Shown here: piece by piece, positions 46,513 to 57,638 of the stretch
Layout: every line of letters starts with the position of its first letter
Position numbering within the stretch: the stretch's first letter is position 1
Origin: Dasypus novemcinctus
Lineage: Eukaryota; Chordata; Mammalia; Cingulata; Dasypodidae
Direction of reading: 5' to 3'
Assembly (NCBI RefSeq): GCF_030445035.2
Contig: NC_080673.1
Span: 40,916,365-40,980,364 of the forward strand
Length of the DNA: 64,000 bases
The notes under the pieces: model-generated
Databases searched by the model: none
Seen by the model: only the letters and a program-made list of their open reading frames with translations
What the model was told of the DNA's origin: nothing
Made by a program: the position numbers and the translations under genes

Positions 46513-47010
46513 TCATTCATTCATTCAACAAATACTTATGGTGCATCTACTACAAGGCAGGTATGAGGCTAGGTTCTGGGTTTATAAGATTGACACAGCC
46601 CATGCCTCATGGAGCTTACTCTTTAGTGAGGAAATACAATAATTCAACACTTATTTTTTTAATGCCTAACTATCTGTCAGTCACTGTTTTAGATGTTGGG
46701 TGTATATCTTTGCATCATTATACAAACATACACACACACATACAAAAGAAATTCCTGCCCCCATGGACCTTACAAACAAGAGCCACACAGGTGATTGATC
46801 AGAGCTGACAGCCAAGTTCCCAGAGAGCTTATGATGGGGAAGGACCTAGTGCCAGAGGCAGGGAAGTGCTGCTGTGGAAGTAGCATCAAAACTTTCCCCT
46901 GGAAGGTGAGTGTTTCTACTTGCAAGGGAGAGAGGTGAGCAGGAAGAACTGTTCCAGGGAGAGGGAACAGCAGACTTCTAAGGACAGGAGAGAAAGTCAG
47001 ACCAGCCGGG
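46513..47010 (-). repeat. L2 LINE fragments, antisense
   Basis: Three parts are seen: 46513-46640 ('ttcattcattcaacaaatacttatggtgcatctac', 'catgcctcatggagcttactctttagtgagg'), 46640-46790 (a second start-like block with 'cctgcccccatggacctta') and 46890-47010 ('ttccagggagagggaacagcag'). Confidence 0.7.
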
Positions 47011-47569
47011 ACGCAGCGGGGAAGGAAAGGCCCTGACCCCACAGGGCCAGGAAATGGGATGTGATCCGAGGAGCAAGCAGAAGCTGTTAGAGGGATGCAG
47101 AGATCTAAAGAGAGAGAGGGAAATAGAGATACAGAGAGGCCGGGAGGGCTAGAGAGAGAGATGGATTTGAGAGACGTGTGGGAGATAGAACCAGCACGAC
47201 TTGGTGGGAGGATGAGCAGGTGGGAGGAGTCGAGGCTGAGCAGATGGAGTGGGGTCATCTCATCCACAAGGACGAGGAACGAAGGAGAAGGAGCTCTTGG
47301 GGTGGGGGCGGGAGATGAGGTCACTCTGGGCTGTCGTTGCTCATGCAGCATCCTCTTCCTAAAATGCCACCAATCTCTCTTGTCTGCTGAGAAAACACCT
47401 GTTTCTCCTCCTGTAATCCAGCACTCAGGAAGCCTTTCTTTAATCCTCCTCGCCAGAAAGAAGCAAACACTTCCCACTTTGTTTCCCTCTTCTTCCCTTG
47501 CCAACTTCTATCACTGCCTCAGTGACACTTTCTTGCACTTACTTGTTTGCCTGTAATAGTAGTCAGTAA
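47011..47569. other. GA-rich stretch, no gene
   Basis: Purine-rich to about 47320, possibly L2-derived. The 244-codon minus-strand frame (46770-47504) and the plus frame at 47095-47556 are serine/proline- and arginine/glutamate-rich because of this composition and cross repeat boundaries. Confidence 0.5.
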
Positions 47570-47795
47570 TGCTTAGTGGTCACTTACTCTGAACCGGGTA
47601 CTGTTGTTCTAAGTCCTTTACAACTTATCACCTCATTTAACCCTCACAGCAGCCCTTTAAGATCAATACTATGACTGACCTCATTTTGCAGATTTAAGGA
47701 AACCGAGGCATAAACAGGTCAGGTACCTTAGCTAACGTGGCACTGTAAGGATTCAAGTCTGGCTCCTGTGTCCATGCTTTTTGACCACTTTATGT
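47570..47795 (-). repeat. MIR SINE, antisense
   Basis: 'tcacctcatttaaccctcacagcagccctttaag', 'cattttgcagatttaaggaaaccgagg' and 'ggattcaagtctggctcctgtgtccatgc' match antisense MIR. Confidence 0.88.
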
Positions 47796-47799
47796 GTTC

Positions 47800-47935
47800 C
47801 ATATTCCACTGAATAGTAGATCCTTTGAAGTCAGGGACTATATAAAACTTTTTTTCCCCACATCCTTAGTGCTCAGCAAAGCCTGAACCATAATTGACCC
47901 TTAAAAAGGTTGGTTGGGTGGGTCTGTGACATCCT
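47800..47935 (+). repeat. L2 3' end
   Basis: 'tagatcctttgaagtcagggactat', 'ccacatccttagtgctcagcaaagcctg' and 'aaaaaggttggttggg' match the sense L2 terminus. Confidence 0.6.
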
Positions 47936-47978
47936 AACATTGTTTGCACATTTAGAGATTGCCTATGTAACTCTCGAC

Positions 47979-48290
47979 AAGGGGATATCAAACATTATTT
48001 TGTAAAGGACTAGACAGTAAATATTCTGGTGCCCTAAGGCTCCTATCACAACAACCCAACTCTGCCATTGTAATGTGAAAGCAGCCATAAATAATTTTAA
48101 AATGCATGGGAATAGCTGTGTTTCAATACGGTTTTATTTAGGGACCTGGACATTTGCATTTCGTGTCATGAAATACTTAAAAAATTTTTTTTTCTATTTC
48201 AAAATATGTAAAAACCATTCCTAGCACACAGACTATATAAACACATGCGCGGGGCTGTTTGGCCTGTGGGCCATCGTCTGGTGACCCTTG
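47979..48290 (+). mobile_element. hAT-type MITE
   Basis: 'ttgtaaaggactagacagtaaatattctgg', 'caactctgccattgtaatgtgaaagcagccataaataa' and 'ggcctgtgggccatcgtctggtgaccctt' form a near-complete element. The flanks CTCTCGAC and CTTTAAAC are consistent with a decayed 8-bp duplication. It is in the opposite orientation to the copy at 17265-17454. Confidence 0.72.
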
Positions 48291-48654
48291 CTTTAAACGG
48301 CAGGCCTGGAGCTGGTGGGCGGAAGGGACCTTGGACTCCAAAGGCAGCCAGAGATTCCCGGAGAAGCAGCTCTCACCAGAGGTTTCCTAGCGAGAAGTAG
48401 AGGGGATCCCTGCTGGGGCTAGGGCTCGGGGCCAGGATGCGAGATGACCTCTTAAGTCCTTCCCTCGCTCTAAGAGTCAACCCCCAGCTTCCTGAGTTTT
48501 AGAGTGAAACTACAGGAGCCAAACTGATTGGAGGGAAGGTCATTCTGAATTAGTGAAAAGTCTGAGTTAGAGAGCGGTTTATAAGAAATGATGCCTCATT
48601 GCTTTCAAGGACACTGGGCAATCAAACGCACACTTAACAAAGGGCTGTCAATAA
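48291..48654. other. No recognised feature
   Basis: Moderately GC-rich and unassigned. Confidence 0.45.
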
Positions 48655-48765
48655 TCCATTTGAATTGCACTTTGTACTTTTCAAAGTGCTTTCCAGTACA
48701 CTGTCTCCATTGATCCGCCGAGGAACCCGAGGAGCCCAACACCCCCTTTCACAGGTGAGGTCAGA
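48655..48765 (-). repeat. Weak MIR-like block, antisense, CpG-rich right flank
   Basis: 'tacttttcaaagtgctttccagtacactgtctccattgatccgccgaggaaccc' resembles an antisense MIR subfamily. It is followed by CpG-containing sequence to 48840. Confidence 0.4.
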
Positions 48766-49442
48766 ACGCGCTCTGTCTGAGACGGCGCCGAGCCGAGTCT
48801 GCCCTGCCCCGCACAGCCGTCACGGGCGTGCTGGCGTCGGCAGATCAAAATGACAGCTTCCTATTTTATATGAAGGGTGTATTGTGGAGTTTTAAGAATT
48901 TAATTTATGTTTGTCAGAAGGATGAACATTCCTAACTCAAGCTTGTTTTTAACCCCCGAGAATCTGCAATCAACATGGCCACATACCCAGATTAGGATAT
49001 GGAGTCAAACTGCATTAATAAGATACAGCCAGAGTTCATTAAGAGCGGACGGGCTAGAAGACTGGTTTTCACCCTGTTCCCTCAAGTCAGGATTAAGAAA
49101 GGCCTTTCCACAGTGTTATCTTGCTTGGCAAATGCTTTTCTTTTTCCCCATTGATGGCATTGCCCTTCCCAAGTCTGAAGGGTCAGAAATGCCTTTTGAA
49201 TTAGTAAGATTTTTCAATGTCTTACTTTTTTTTTTTTTTAAGATCCAAAATACTTCAGAGCAACTCTGACAGGCAAGGAAATCTAATCCAACTGCCTCGT
49301 GGAGGTTCGCCTTCCTCTCGAGGAACGCGTGACTTGGGGGAACACAAGCAGCAGCCTGCCGGCCAGCCGTAGTGGTATGAGGATGAATCTGTGCATGTGT
49401 GTTTTCTTTAAACTCAATTTGGGGCTCTAATCAGCATTTCCC
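48766..49442. other. No recognised gene; possible conserved non-coding region
   Basis: Lacks recognisable repeats and has several AT-rich homeodomain-like cores between 48880 and 49040. A T13 run lies at 49227. Confidence 0.35.
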
Positions 49443-49482
49443 TGCCAAATTAGACTTTGGCACAGCCAAGGATGCCTTGGCA
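49443..49482. promoter_or_regulatory. Cluster of four NFI-like half-sites
   Basis: TGCCAAA (49443-49449), TTTGGCA (49456-49462), GCCAAGG (49465-49471) and CCTTGGC (49475-49481) alternate in orientation. The first pair is a 7-bp inverted repeat with a 6-base spacer and the last a 7-bp inverted repeat with 3. NFI proteins bind TTGGC(N5)GCCAA; the spacings here differ, so full-site binding is not assured. Confidence 0.4.
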
Positions 49483-49909
49483 AACTTTTTAAATTTCCCA
49501 AGAGCAACTTCCTGGTTCTTAATTAGGTCTTTTATTCCTCGATGTCTATATTTAACTGTGCTCCCTTAGTGTTGACCCCTTTTGGATACTGCCAAGAGCT
49601 TTAGGGAGGTGGCAGTTAGGTCTAGATGGGACAATTATATAGAGAATTAAGTTCCCCAAATCTTTTTCTTAAAGTGAGACCCTGTGAGGGAATCTCCTGT
49701 TGTAGAGTGCTACCTGCTGAATTCATTAGATACCTGCTTGACTTTTTCCTTTCCTTTTCCCAGGCAGGCAGAGAACAGATACTTCACCTGTGGGAGGACA
49801 CCCATCCCAGAACCATGAGCTTGGTGGACAGAGGACAAGCAATGGAGTGAAAGTGAGGCCTAGGGAAACGCTCTCAAAAATATCCAAGGAAACCTCAAGA
49901 ACGTGCATT
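49483..49909. other. No recognised gene
   Basis: A pyrimidine tract ending in CAG near 49762 precedes an open stretch to 49850. This resembles an acceptor-exon arrangement but nothing supports it further. Confidence 0.4.
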
Positions 49910-50235
49910 CCACTCTTGTTCGTAAAAGAGAAAAATTGAAAATAACCCAAATGTCTATCACAGGAATAATGGGTCAATCAATTGTGGGACATTAAACAAT
50001 GGAATACCCTTCGGTGGTGCGGACATGAATGAAGTAGAGATACACATATCAGTGTGGATAAATCTCAAAAACCTTGTTGGGCAAAAAAGCAAGTTGTGCA
50101 GGATATATACAATATGAAAATACTTGCAAAAATTAAAAACATGAGTGTTAATGCTATACTGTATATTGTTAATGGAGAGCATATATGTGGTGTAAGCATT
50201 TAAAAATCATTGGTCATTATAAAAAACAAAAAAAT
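49910..50235 (+). repeat. L1M 3' UTR
   Basis: 'gaaaataacccaaatgtctatcacaggaataatgggt', 'ggataaatctcaaaaaccttgttgggcaaaaaagcaagttg' and 'gtgtaagcatttaaaaatcattgg' are in the order found in old L1 3' UTRs. Confidence 0.7.
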
Positions 50236-50739
50236 TTAAGGAAAGAAAGAAGACTGCGTGATAATTCCACACAGTACTTTCAGGAAAGCAGTTACCCTGA
50301 GGAGAGGGGCAAGGGGTGAATCTGGGGAGAGGTAAAGGTCTTCAGTTGAGTCAGCAATATTTAAATTTTTAAAGCTAGGTGGTAAATTCATGGGCAGTCA
50401 GCCACAATATTATGAGTTGTGCTCTTTAATAAAGCTGAAATTACTCATTAAAAACACGAAGCATGGGAGAGCCACAGGAAGCAAGGTGGTGGGCATCAGC
50501 AGCACCCTGGAAGAGGAGGGAGAGGCCAGGAGACTTCGCCATGTGCAGCACCGAGTGGCAGAAGAGCCGAGGATCGCCGGAGAAAGCCCCAGAATGCCAG
50601 TCTTCGGGGGGGAAATTATCACCTTTATGATGGCTTGATTCAGACTTTCTTTTAACCTCCAAACAGAAAAGGCCTGAGCTGCATGTTGGGATAACTCACC
50701 AAAGTTACCCATAGCTATCACCTTCCTCTGCTGAATATA
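50236..50739. other. No recognised feature
   Basis: May contain further decayed L1 at 50260-50350 ('gaaagcagttaccctgaggagaggggc'). The 103-codon minus frame (50410-50721) has no domain. Confidence 0.45.
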
Positions 50740-51640
50740 AAGTAACTTCTCAAAAATGCCAGCTACTGGGAATGTAGAATGGTGCAGCCTCTGTGGAAGT
50801 CAGATTTGGTGGCTCCACAAGAAGCTAAATACAGAACTGTCGTGTGATCCAGCAATCCACTACTAGGAATATATCCAGAAGAACTGAAAGCAGGGACATG
50901 AACATATTTGCACACCGATTCTCATAGCAGCATTATTCACAATTGCTAAGGGAGGGAAACAATCTAAGTGCCTGTCAACCAATGAATGGATAAACAAAAT
51001 GTGGTATATACGGACTATGGAATACTGTTCAGCTGTAAGGATGAACGAACTGGGCAAGCACATGACAAGATGGATGAACCTTGAGGACATTATGCTGAGT
51101 GAAATAAGCCAGACACAAAAGGATGAATATTGTATGGTACCACTGATAGGAACTAAATACAACGAGTGAATTTATGGAGTTAAACTGTAGAGTATAGGTT
51201 AGTAGGAGGCAGAATGTGGGTTGAGAACAGGGTCTGATACTGCTTGTATGAAGAAATGTTTAATAAGGTTGATGGTAAATATGTAGAAGTAGATAGAGTT
51301 GATGGTAGCACATTATAATGACTATAGCTAACAGTGCTGATTTATAAATGTGATTGTGGCTGAAAGGAGTAATCTAGGGAGGATAATGTTAATTCAAAGA
51401 AAGCAGGAGGATAATCTAGGGACTGTATAACAGTGGTTTTGGTGGTATATAAGGACTGTGGTTAATAAAATATGTACAGGAATGTTTCTCTACTATAAGG
51501 TATTAAGATGGTGATACATGGGGAAAATACAACTAATGTAACTTATAGACTGTAGTTAACAGTAATTACAATAATTTTGTAGCAAAGGCCAAGAAGGTAC
51601 TATATCAAGCTAAAAATAAAAAAAAATGAACATGGAATTT
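50740..51640 (+). mobile_element. L1 3' end (about 0.9 kb), 5'-truncated
   Basis: 'actgggaatgtagaatggtgcagcctctgtgg', 'tccagcaatccactactaggaatatatcc', 'catagcagcattattcacaattgctaagg', 'gaatactgttcagctgtaaggatgaa' and 'aggacattatgctgagtgaaataagccagacac' lie in L1 order, followed by a long 3' UTR ending in AATAAAAAAAAA near 51630. The shared part is close to 3694-4070. ORF2 is reduced to its extreme C-terminal end. Confidence 0.8.
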
Positions 51641-52034
51641 AGTTTTATAAACTAGGAATATGATCAAGCATATTTTTTCCCTTCATTTCTTATTAATAAG
51701 AGACCTTGGCCATGTCATTTAACCAATCTGTGCTCATTTATTCATACTTCTGAACACTGGAGAAACAACTGTGTTCGCGTTTGGAATTAAATAAGGTAAA
51801 TGTGCCTGGACAGAATTCTTAAAGCAATGCTTCCATAATTGGTTAAGCTGTCTTTTGTCTGTTATTGTATTTTTTGAAGTCAAAATAAAGTTACTTAAAA
51901 AACGACGAAGCGTGGCTAGGTAACTAGGGCTACTATTTGTTGAAGATGGAGTAGGGGAGACAGGAAGTGCCTCAGAAGAGGGAAGCCCACGGCCTCTCTC
52001 CTTCCTGAAGAGTGATCAAGTCACCCTTTCAGGG
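51641..52034. other. No recognised feature
   Basis: Unassigned mixed sequence. Confidence 0.45.
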
Positions 52035-52175
52035 AATTAGGATGTCTGTGGGATGGCACTGGGCAGAGTGCAGAGAACAAGATTCCAGAGCCAGCTCTGC
52101 CTCTCTCGGAGCTGAGCGCGCTGCAGTGAGCCCTTTCCTGGGTCTCAGGCTTCCTCCTCAGTGAAGGGAGGGCCT
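52035..52175 (+). repeat. Weak MIR
   Basis: 'ccagctctgcctctctcggagctgagcgcg..gtctcaggcttcctcctcagtgaag' resembles sense MIR with CpG-rich divergence. Confidence 0.4.
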
Positions 52176-52489
52176 CCCTGGTCTTGCCAAAGTCTAGCTG
52201 CCTTTGGTTCTGAAAGTCGCCCCAGGAAGGCGTCCCTGTGGGTCAGCGTCCCCGGGGCACTGGCCTACCTGGTGCTGGCAGCCCCGCCACGATGGGAGAG
52301 TCTGGCCAGCAGCCACCTGCTCAAGGCAGTGCCTGCTCAAGGGCAGTGTGGAGGGGCAGATATGGGGAGGATCTTAGAAATCCTGGACAGAGCTGGGTTA
52401 CAGCTCTGCTGACATAAACCTTGGTGCCTTGCAGATGACCCCGAGGAATGATTACTTGGACCAAGAGAGCTTTTTAAAAAAATTATTAT
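52176..52489. other. No recognised feature
   Basis: GC-richer stretch. The 83-codon frame at 52161-52412 lacks a domain. Confidence 0.4.
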
Positions 52490-52719
52490 GGAGAATTTTG
52501 AACATATCTAAAATTAGATACTCTTAACCCTATTCTAAAAATGTGGAAAAAAACAAAAGAGGGAGAAAGAAAGGAAGGAATCTAAGGCAAGTAGTGTCAT
52601 GAACCCTCATGTACCCATCGGCCAGCTCCAACAACCATTAACTCATAGGTGATCATGCCCCATCCATCTGCCAGCCACTCTCCCCCAATCTTAGTATATA
52701 GATCTAAATTATGAGGACC

Positions 52720-52995
52720 CTTTAAAAATATTTGTTTAGTTAAAGTTACTTAGATTACATAAATGTTACATAAAAAATATAGGGGATTCTCGTATGCCCT
52801 GCGCGCCACACCTCCCACATTTTCCCACACTAACAACACCCTTTATTAGTGTGGTACATTCATTGCAATAGAGGAACACATTTTGGAGCATTGCCACTAA
52901 GCATGGATTATAGTTTACATTGTAGGTTACACTCTCTCCCACACAATTCTTTAGGTTATGGCAGTATATGGCCTGTATCTGTCATTGCAATGGAG
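52720..52995 (-). mobile_element. Xenarthran-type retroposon piece, antisense
   Basis: 'agttaaagttacttagattacataaatgttac', 'ttattagtgtggtacattcattgcaatagagg' and 'agcatggattatagtttacattgtagg' relate to 41641-41760. It is flanked on both sides by CCCTTTTAAAAAAATA-like sequence (52718 and 52998), possibly its target duplication. Confidence 0.55.
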
Positions 52996-53196
52996 AACCC
53001 CTTTTAAAAAAATACTTAGTGAAATTATCAGTTATCCTTAATGCCATCATCTATCCAACTAAACTAATGCTAACTTCCCATTATCTCAGAAATGTCATTA
53101 TTTTCATTTTTGCAATTTGTTCCTTTTAGTTAGGGTGAACTGAGGACCATGCCTTGTGATTGGTTAAGTATATGCTGTACAACTTGTAATCTAGAG

Positions 53197-53390
53197 CAGG
53201 GGTTCTTAACCTTTTTTGTTCCGTGAAGCCCTTTGCCAGTCAAGTGAAAACCATGGACTCCTTACAAAGTCCACACTATACTGTGTATTATTTAATAAAT
53301 ACATCACACCCGCACAAACACACCCACCATAGGAATAATGTTTTTTTGAATGTCAATTCAAACTCATGGATCCATGGTTAAGAACCCCTG
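53197..53390. mobile_element. hAT-type MITE with perfect 15-bp inverted termini
   Basis: CAGGGGTTCTTAACC (53197-53211) and GGTTAAGAACCCCTG (53376-53390) are perfect inverted repeats. The flanks ATCTAGAG (53189-53196) and CTCTAGAG (53391-53398) are an 8-bp duplication with one mismatch and fit NTCTAGAN. It is 194 bp long with no coding capacity. The element cuts an old antisense L1M-type repeat. Confidence 0.9.
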
Positions 53391-53585
53391 CTCTAGAGGT
53401 TCCACCACCATCTCTCTCTCTCTCTTGCAGTTAAATGTTAGGAATAGTATTTGTTCTGTAGAAGCTTTCACAGTCTGGCTTTGCTGGTCACATTCTCTTT
53501 GTGTCATTCATCATGTTCCTCTATCTTCAGTGTTTTCTATAAACTGGTAGTTAAACCTAGAGGCTTAGCTGCCATTTAAAGACAC

Positions 53586-53949
53586 TTATTGGCATGACTT
53601 TGAGGACTCACAGGATTCCTTATTACTCATCCTGCAAATAGACAAAACAGGCAACAAAAACAACACATGGTCCTCTATTACCTTGCTGGTACCTAAAAAC
53701 TGCACTACTAAAAATTAATAATTTTGTTTTAATCTCCAGTTAAAATGCAAAGACTCCTAGAGAGGTAATAACTTTGTCTTGCTAGACGTTCCTTCTTGAA
53801 TACAAATGCTTTTATGAAATTCATTCCTGAAGCAGTTTCTGAAAGAGAGAGAAAGGATGGGGAGGGAGAGCCAGAGTAGGTGGGCAGTGAGTGGCATTTC
53901 AGAGAGGAGATGACGGGGCACTAAACAGATGGTTAAGATGGTTTCAGAG
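53586..53949. other. No recognised feature
   Basis: Unassigned, with a GA-rich patch near 53845-53875. Confidence 0.45.
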
Positions 53950-54185
53950 CCCATCGGCTACTGAGCATTTACTGTGCTATGGCCACTGTATTCTGTGCTT
54001 TTAAGCCATTATTTCATTCCAAGATTATAATAACCCTGGAGGTAGCTATAATTGTAGACATTTTCAAGATGGAATCACTGAGGCTTAAGAGACTTAAGTA
54101 ACTTGTTTAATCCACTAAGCTAAGAAGTGGCAGCATCAGGTCTCCTCCCCACCTCTCTGGCTGCTGTGCTCTTTGCACCAACCCC
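53950..54185 (-). repeat. MIR SINE, antisense
   Basis: 'tgagcatttactgtgctatggcc', 'attataataaccctggaggtagc', 'agatggaatcactgaggctta' and 'taagaagtggcagcatcaggtc' are in order. Confidence 0.78.
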
Positions 54186-55904
54186 AGGGCTTCTACTTTT
54201 TTTTCCCTTCTCATTACTTGCTGCTTTGGGCTGGCTTGACAGAGGAGATGAGAGATGATTCCTGCACATGGGTGGTTTCCAACCTCCGGTGTACCCTCTT
54301 CTAGACACATTCTGGGGCTCGTGCCCGGAATCGGACCCTCTCCGAAGACAGTCAGGGATTTGCCCAGTTGCCTTTGAGTAACAAGTCTTTTTTGTTTCCT
54401 TTTTTCTTTGCCCTTTTCTGGGAAAGAAAATGGGATAGCTATCTCAGGACACCCAGCCTGCTGGTTAGACGGAAAACATGCTTATGACTTCTATTGTACT
54501 ACTATGAGTCCTCAGTATTTTTAAAAAGAAATTTTGTTTACCCAACAAATGAAATTGTAAGACTCCCCGAACTTAAAAAATTATAGATATAAAACAGTCT
54601 CCCAGAATCCCACCACTCCTATAAAATCAGCTGTTTCCATTTATTGGCGCTTCTTAGCTGCCTCTAGCTGGAGGTATGTGCAGTTTTCCAGTTCTGTCTG
54701 GTTCCTTTCCGAGTCTTAAAAAAAAGTACAAGGAAGTAGGAGAGACAGAGATCTCCCTCCGCCCTTCTCTGATTTTTGGTCAATTTGAAGTGGCTCAATT
54801 TGAAACATTAGCATATAAAACTCCGCATCCCGGAATGAAGGAGGGGGGCGGCAGAGCATCAGTAATTCACTCCTCTGGCATTTTCTTAAGCTGGTCTCTT
54901 TCAACCTTCATAGGGTAGCCCTTCCTTTTAAACCTAGAAGGGGAAGATCAAAACTAGCAAAGGTAATTGAGAAAGAAACCAACTGCAACCTATAAGCAGT
55001 TCTGATTTTTCCTTAGGTCTCAGATCACACACAGCTGCAAGTCTGTCTCTCGCTCTTATTCCTGGGTGACTAAAATCTCATTATTTAGAAAAACACGTTT
55101 TTGTAGGCAATTTCAACATCTAAGACAAAAGGAAATGCGTAAAACCAGTTGAACCATGGACAATCTTAGGGCTGTTTATTCATATTATATCTATTGCATG
55201 CATGCCTGAGTTGGGCCACTGCTTACTTTAAGCTATTTTGTACATATTTAGAGAGTAACTCACTTAAGCCAGCTAAGAGGAAGCTGAGTGTGTTTATATT
55301 GTTACCTATGTGCCATAAAGCCTTTGAGGTGTCGTTACTGCAAAATGAAATGCAAAGTGAAAAAAAGGGTAAGTTTTAAAAAGAAGTCATTTGTCTTTAG
55401 CTGGATTCATCTGGTTATGATATGGGTTGCTGCAGACATAAAACTGTCTGGAGTCTGGCTTCAGGGTTTAGAATTATAAAATATTCATGGTGTATAATTT
55501 TGCATAATTTGTTTAGCTACCAAGACATAATTTAGTTATTTGGTGCATGAAGCCTTCCGAAGGTCTAAAGAAGAGAAAAACAGACTTTAAGAAGCGAAAT
55601 CCAACTTTGAGACAAACAAGATGAACATATCCTATAGTGCCCCATATACTCAGTACATACAAACACATGTTGATAAACACACACACACATCTGCAGAGAA
55701 TCAGCCATTTCTACTGATCCTTAGCACTGTTTTACTGGCGTATTTTAAGTAAATTAGTTACCTAGTTTAATTCTGCATGTAATTGCATTTAAGCCCAAAG
55801 AGCTAGAGAACTAGTCTTCAATTTCAATGCAATGCATTTAGATTATAAAACTCCCTGACTGTAAGGCTGATGATATAACCAACAAGATAATTCAGTTACT
55901 CAAA
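54186..55904. other. Apparently unique non-coding sequence
   Basis: About 1.7 kb without a named repeat. It includes a short (CA)n at 55678-55688. Small frames at 54676-54918 and 55194-55479 show no domain. Confidence 0.45.
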
Positions 55905-56050
55905 GCATAGCAACATCTCTGTGTCCAGTACTATGCTAAGCCCTGAGGGGTCTGTTTGTCAAAAGTGGTTCATATTCCCAAGGGAGCTTATAAACTAATT
56001 GAGACAAGACAGAAACAGAAACAGAGAACAACCAGCTCTAAGGCATTATT
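55905..56050 (-). repeat. L2 fragment, antisense
   Basis: 'ccagtactatgctaagccctgagg' and 'agggagcttataaactaattgagacaagacag' match antisense L2. Confidence 0.6.
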
Positions 56051-56179
56051 TAAGCAAGTGCAAGCTAGCATGGCCGAACCCTCCAACTAAGATGCAGAAG
56101 AAATGCAAATCAGGGAAGATGTTCAATCTCTCCACCCTCCTTGCCCAGGTCTGATGTCCTGCTTCTGTCCTCTGGATCA

Positions 56180-56600
56180 CTGTGACAATGGGTAATTGGT
56201 CTCCTTATCTGCAGTCTTGCCTCCTCTAATCTCCATATTGAAACAGTAGCATCTCTCTGAAGAGCAAATCTGACTGCAGTGTTTCCCTTCTTAAAATCAT
56301 TTGATGGTCCTTAGGAGAAAGGTCCATAAGAAAAAGCCCAAATCCTTGAACTTGGTATAAAGTCCCTCCCCACCCCCACTAGGCAGAACTTGCTTCTTTT
56401 TCCTGGACACTTGGCCTAACTTTCCACCTGAAATGTTCTCACCCACTTGCTCTGCTTATCTCCAGTTCTTCCATTTCGCCTAGACTTTGTCCCTCCTAGA
56501 AAATCTCTCGTTACTCCCTGAGACTGGGCTAATACACCCCAGGTGTCCCCATTGCACCTGGAACTTTCCCTAGCCTACACTTACAGGGCACTCTAAGTGT
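56180..56600 (+). repeat. L2 LINE, sense
   Basis: 'cagtgtttcccttcttaaaatcatttgatggtcc', 'aaagcccaaatccttgaacttggtataaagtcc' and 'cacctgaaatgttctcacccac' follow the sense L2 3' region. Confidence 0.62.
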
Positions 56601-56619
56601 CAGTAGTTGGGAATCAACA

Positions 56620-56765
56620 TACTTAGTGTAGCTCTGAAGTCAGACTTCCTGGGTTTGAAACCAAAACCAGCCATTTACTAGTTTTGTGACCTCAAGGTTA
56701 GCTATTTACTTTCCTGTGTCACAGCTCTCTCATCTGTAAAATGGGGATAATGATGGTTATGACTG
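56620..56765 (+). repeat. MIR SINE
   Basis: 'cttcctgggtttgaaacc', 'actagttttgtgacctcaaggtta' and 'ctctctcatctgtaaaatggggataatgatgg' match sense MIR. Confidence 0.82.
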
Positions 56766-56769
56766 CTGC

Positions 56770-56985
56770 CCGTGCCTTTTTCTTCCATGTCCAATTTCTT
56801 TTGCTTATAAGGACTTCAGCCATATTGGATTAAGACCCACCCTCACTCCGTGTGGGCACCCCTTAACTAATAGTGTCTTCAGAGATAGTCCTATTCACAA
56901 TTGGGTTCACATCCATAGGACAGGGGTTGGGACATGTACATGCCTTCTGTGGGGACGTGATTCAACCCCCAACATACATAATAGT
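56770..56985 (-). mobile_element. MaLR-like LTR part, antisense
   Basis: 'ttcttccatgtccaatttcttttgcttataagg', 'ccccttaactaatagtgtcttcagagatagtcctattcaca' and 'ggggacgtgattcaacccccaaca' parallel 22735-22950. The other half of the LTR is missing. Confidence 0.62.
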
Positions 56986-57621
56986 ATGTTTTATGAAATA
57001 TGACAATGTTAGCTTTTGTTACTGTCATAATTACTGTTTGGTGCCCCGCCCCCCAACCCGTACCCAGTGCTGTAAACACCTGCTCCTCAACCTTTCTCAA
57101 GTCATGGCATTCATAGAAAAGGGTAAGATCTGATGACTCACTGTAGGTAAATCAAGCAACCTGCAGCAGCCAGTCCAGAGGGCTGAGGGATCATGATCTG
57201 GGCTCACCTATAACCATTCCAAGGCTGCTCATTGGGAGACTAAGCTAACCTGGGGTAGAGCTGGCACTGCACCCTGTGGTGCGTCCAGCCCTGAGCATAG
57301 CGCCTGCTGTGTCGGCCATGTTCATAATCATTTTGTGCATGAATGGACTGAGTTACGTAAGGTTTCTCACAGGAACAGAATTTTAGACAGAGAATGGAAG
57401 GACCTGGAGGACTGGGTTTGCCAGAGGCAAGCGGGAAGCTGTCCTACCCAAGGGAGAAGTGTGAACGGGCCAGGAGCGCTGGGCAGCTGGGTCGGGAAAA
57501 GAGCACCTGTTCCTCTCGGTGTGCACCTTTGTGCTGTTTGGATTGTATTCTGTGTTTGGCAACACTTAAACCCACACACAGCAGGCCTGACTGGAGGGGA
57601 TGGCTGGGTTATTAGAGCATT
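56986..57621. other. No recognised feature
   Basis: Several overlapping short frames on both strands (57335-57648) without domains. Nothing was named. Confidence 0.45.
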
Positions 57622-57638
57622 AAAAGGGGGCCAGTAAA

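Larger units (their letters stand above)
52490..53585 (-). repeat. Old L1M-type repeat, antisense, split twice
   Basis: 'catgtacccatcggccagctccaacaacc' (52609), 'cccattatctcagaaatgtcattat' (53076) and 'tcacagtctggctttgctgg..ctataaactggtagttaaacctagaggctt' (to 53567) are consecutive parts of the same old repeat as 15185-16480. A retroposon (52720-52995) and a MITE (53197-53390) interrupt it. Confidence 0.58.

Noticed and set aside
46770-47504. 244-codon minus-strand frame, serine/proline-rich
   Set aside because: Low-complexity reading of a GA-rich stretch that also crosses L2 fragments. No domain.
49750-49855. Pyrimidine tract plus AG followed by an open stretch, like a splice acceptor and exon
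   Set aside because: No matching donor, no recognised peptide, and such motifs are frequent by chance.
54300-54350. 'ggggctcgtgcccggaatcgga' resembling a retroviral LTR/primer-binding-site junction
   Set aside because: No LTR upstream, no second LTR and no internal region. Similarity is limited to a few bases.
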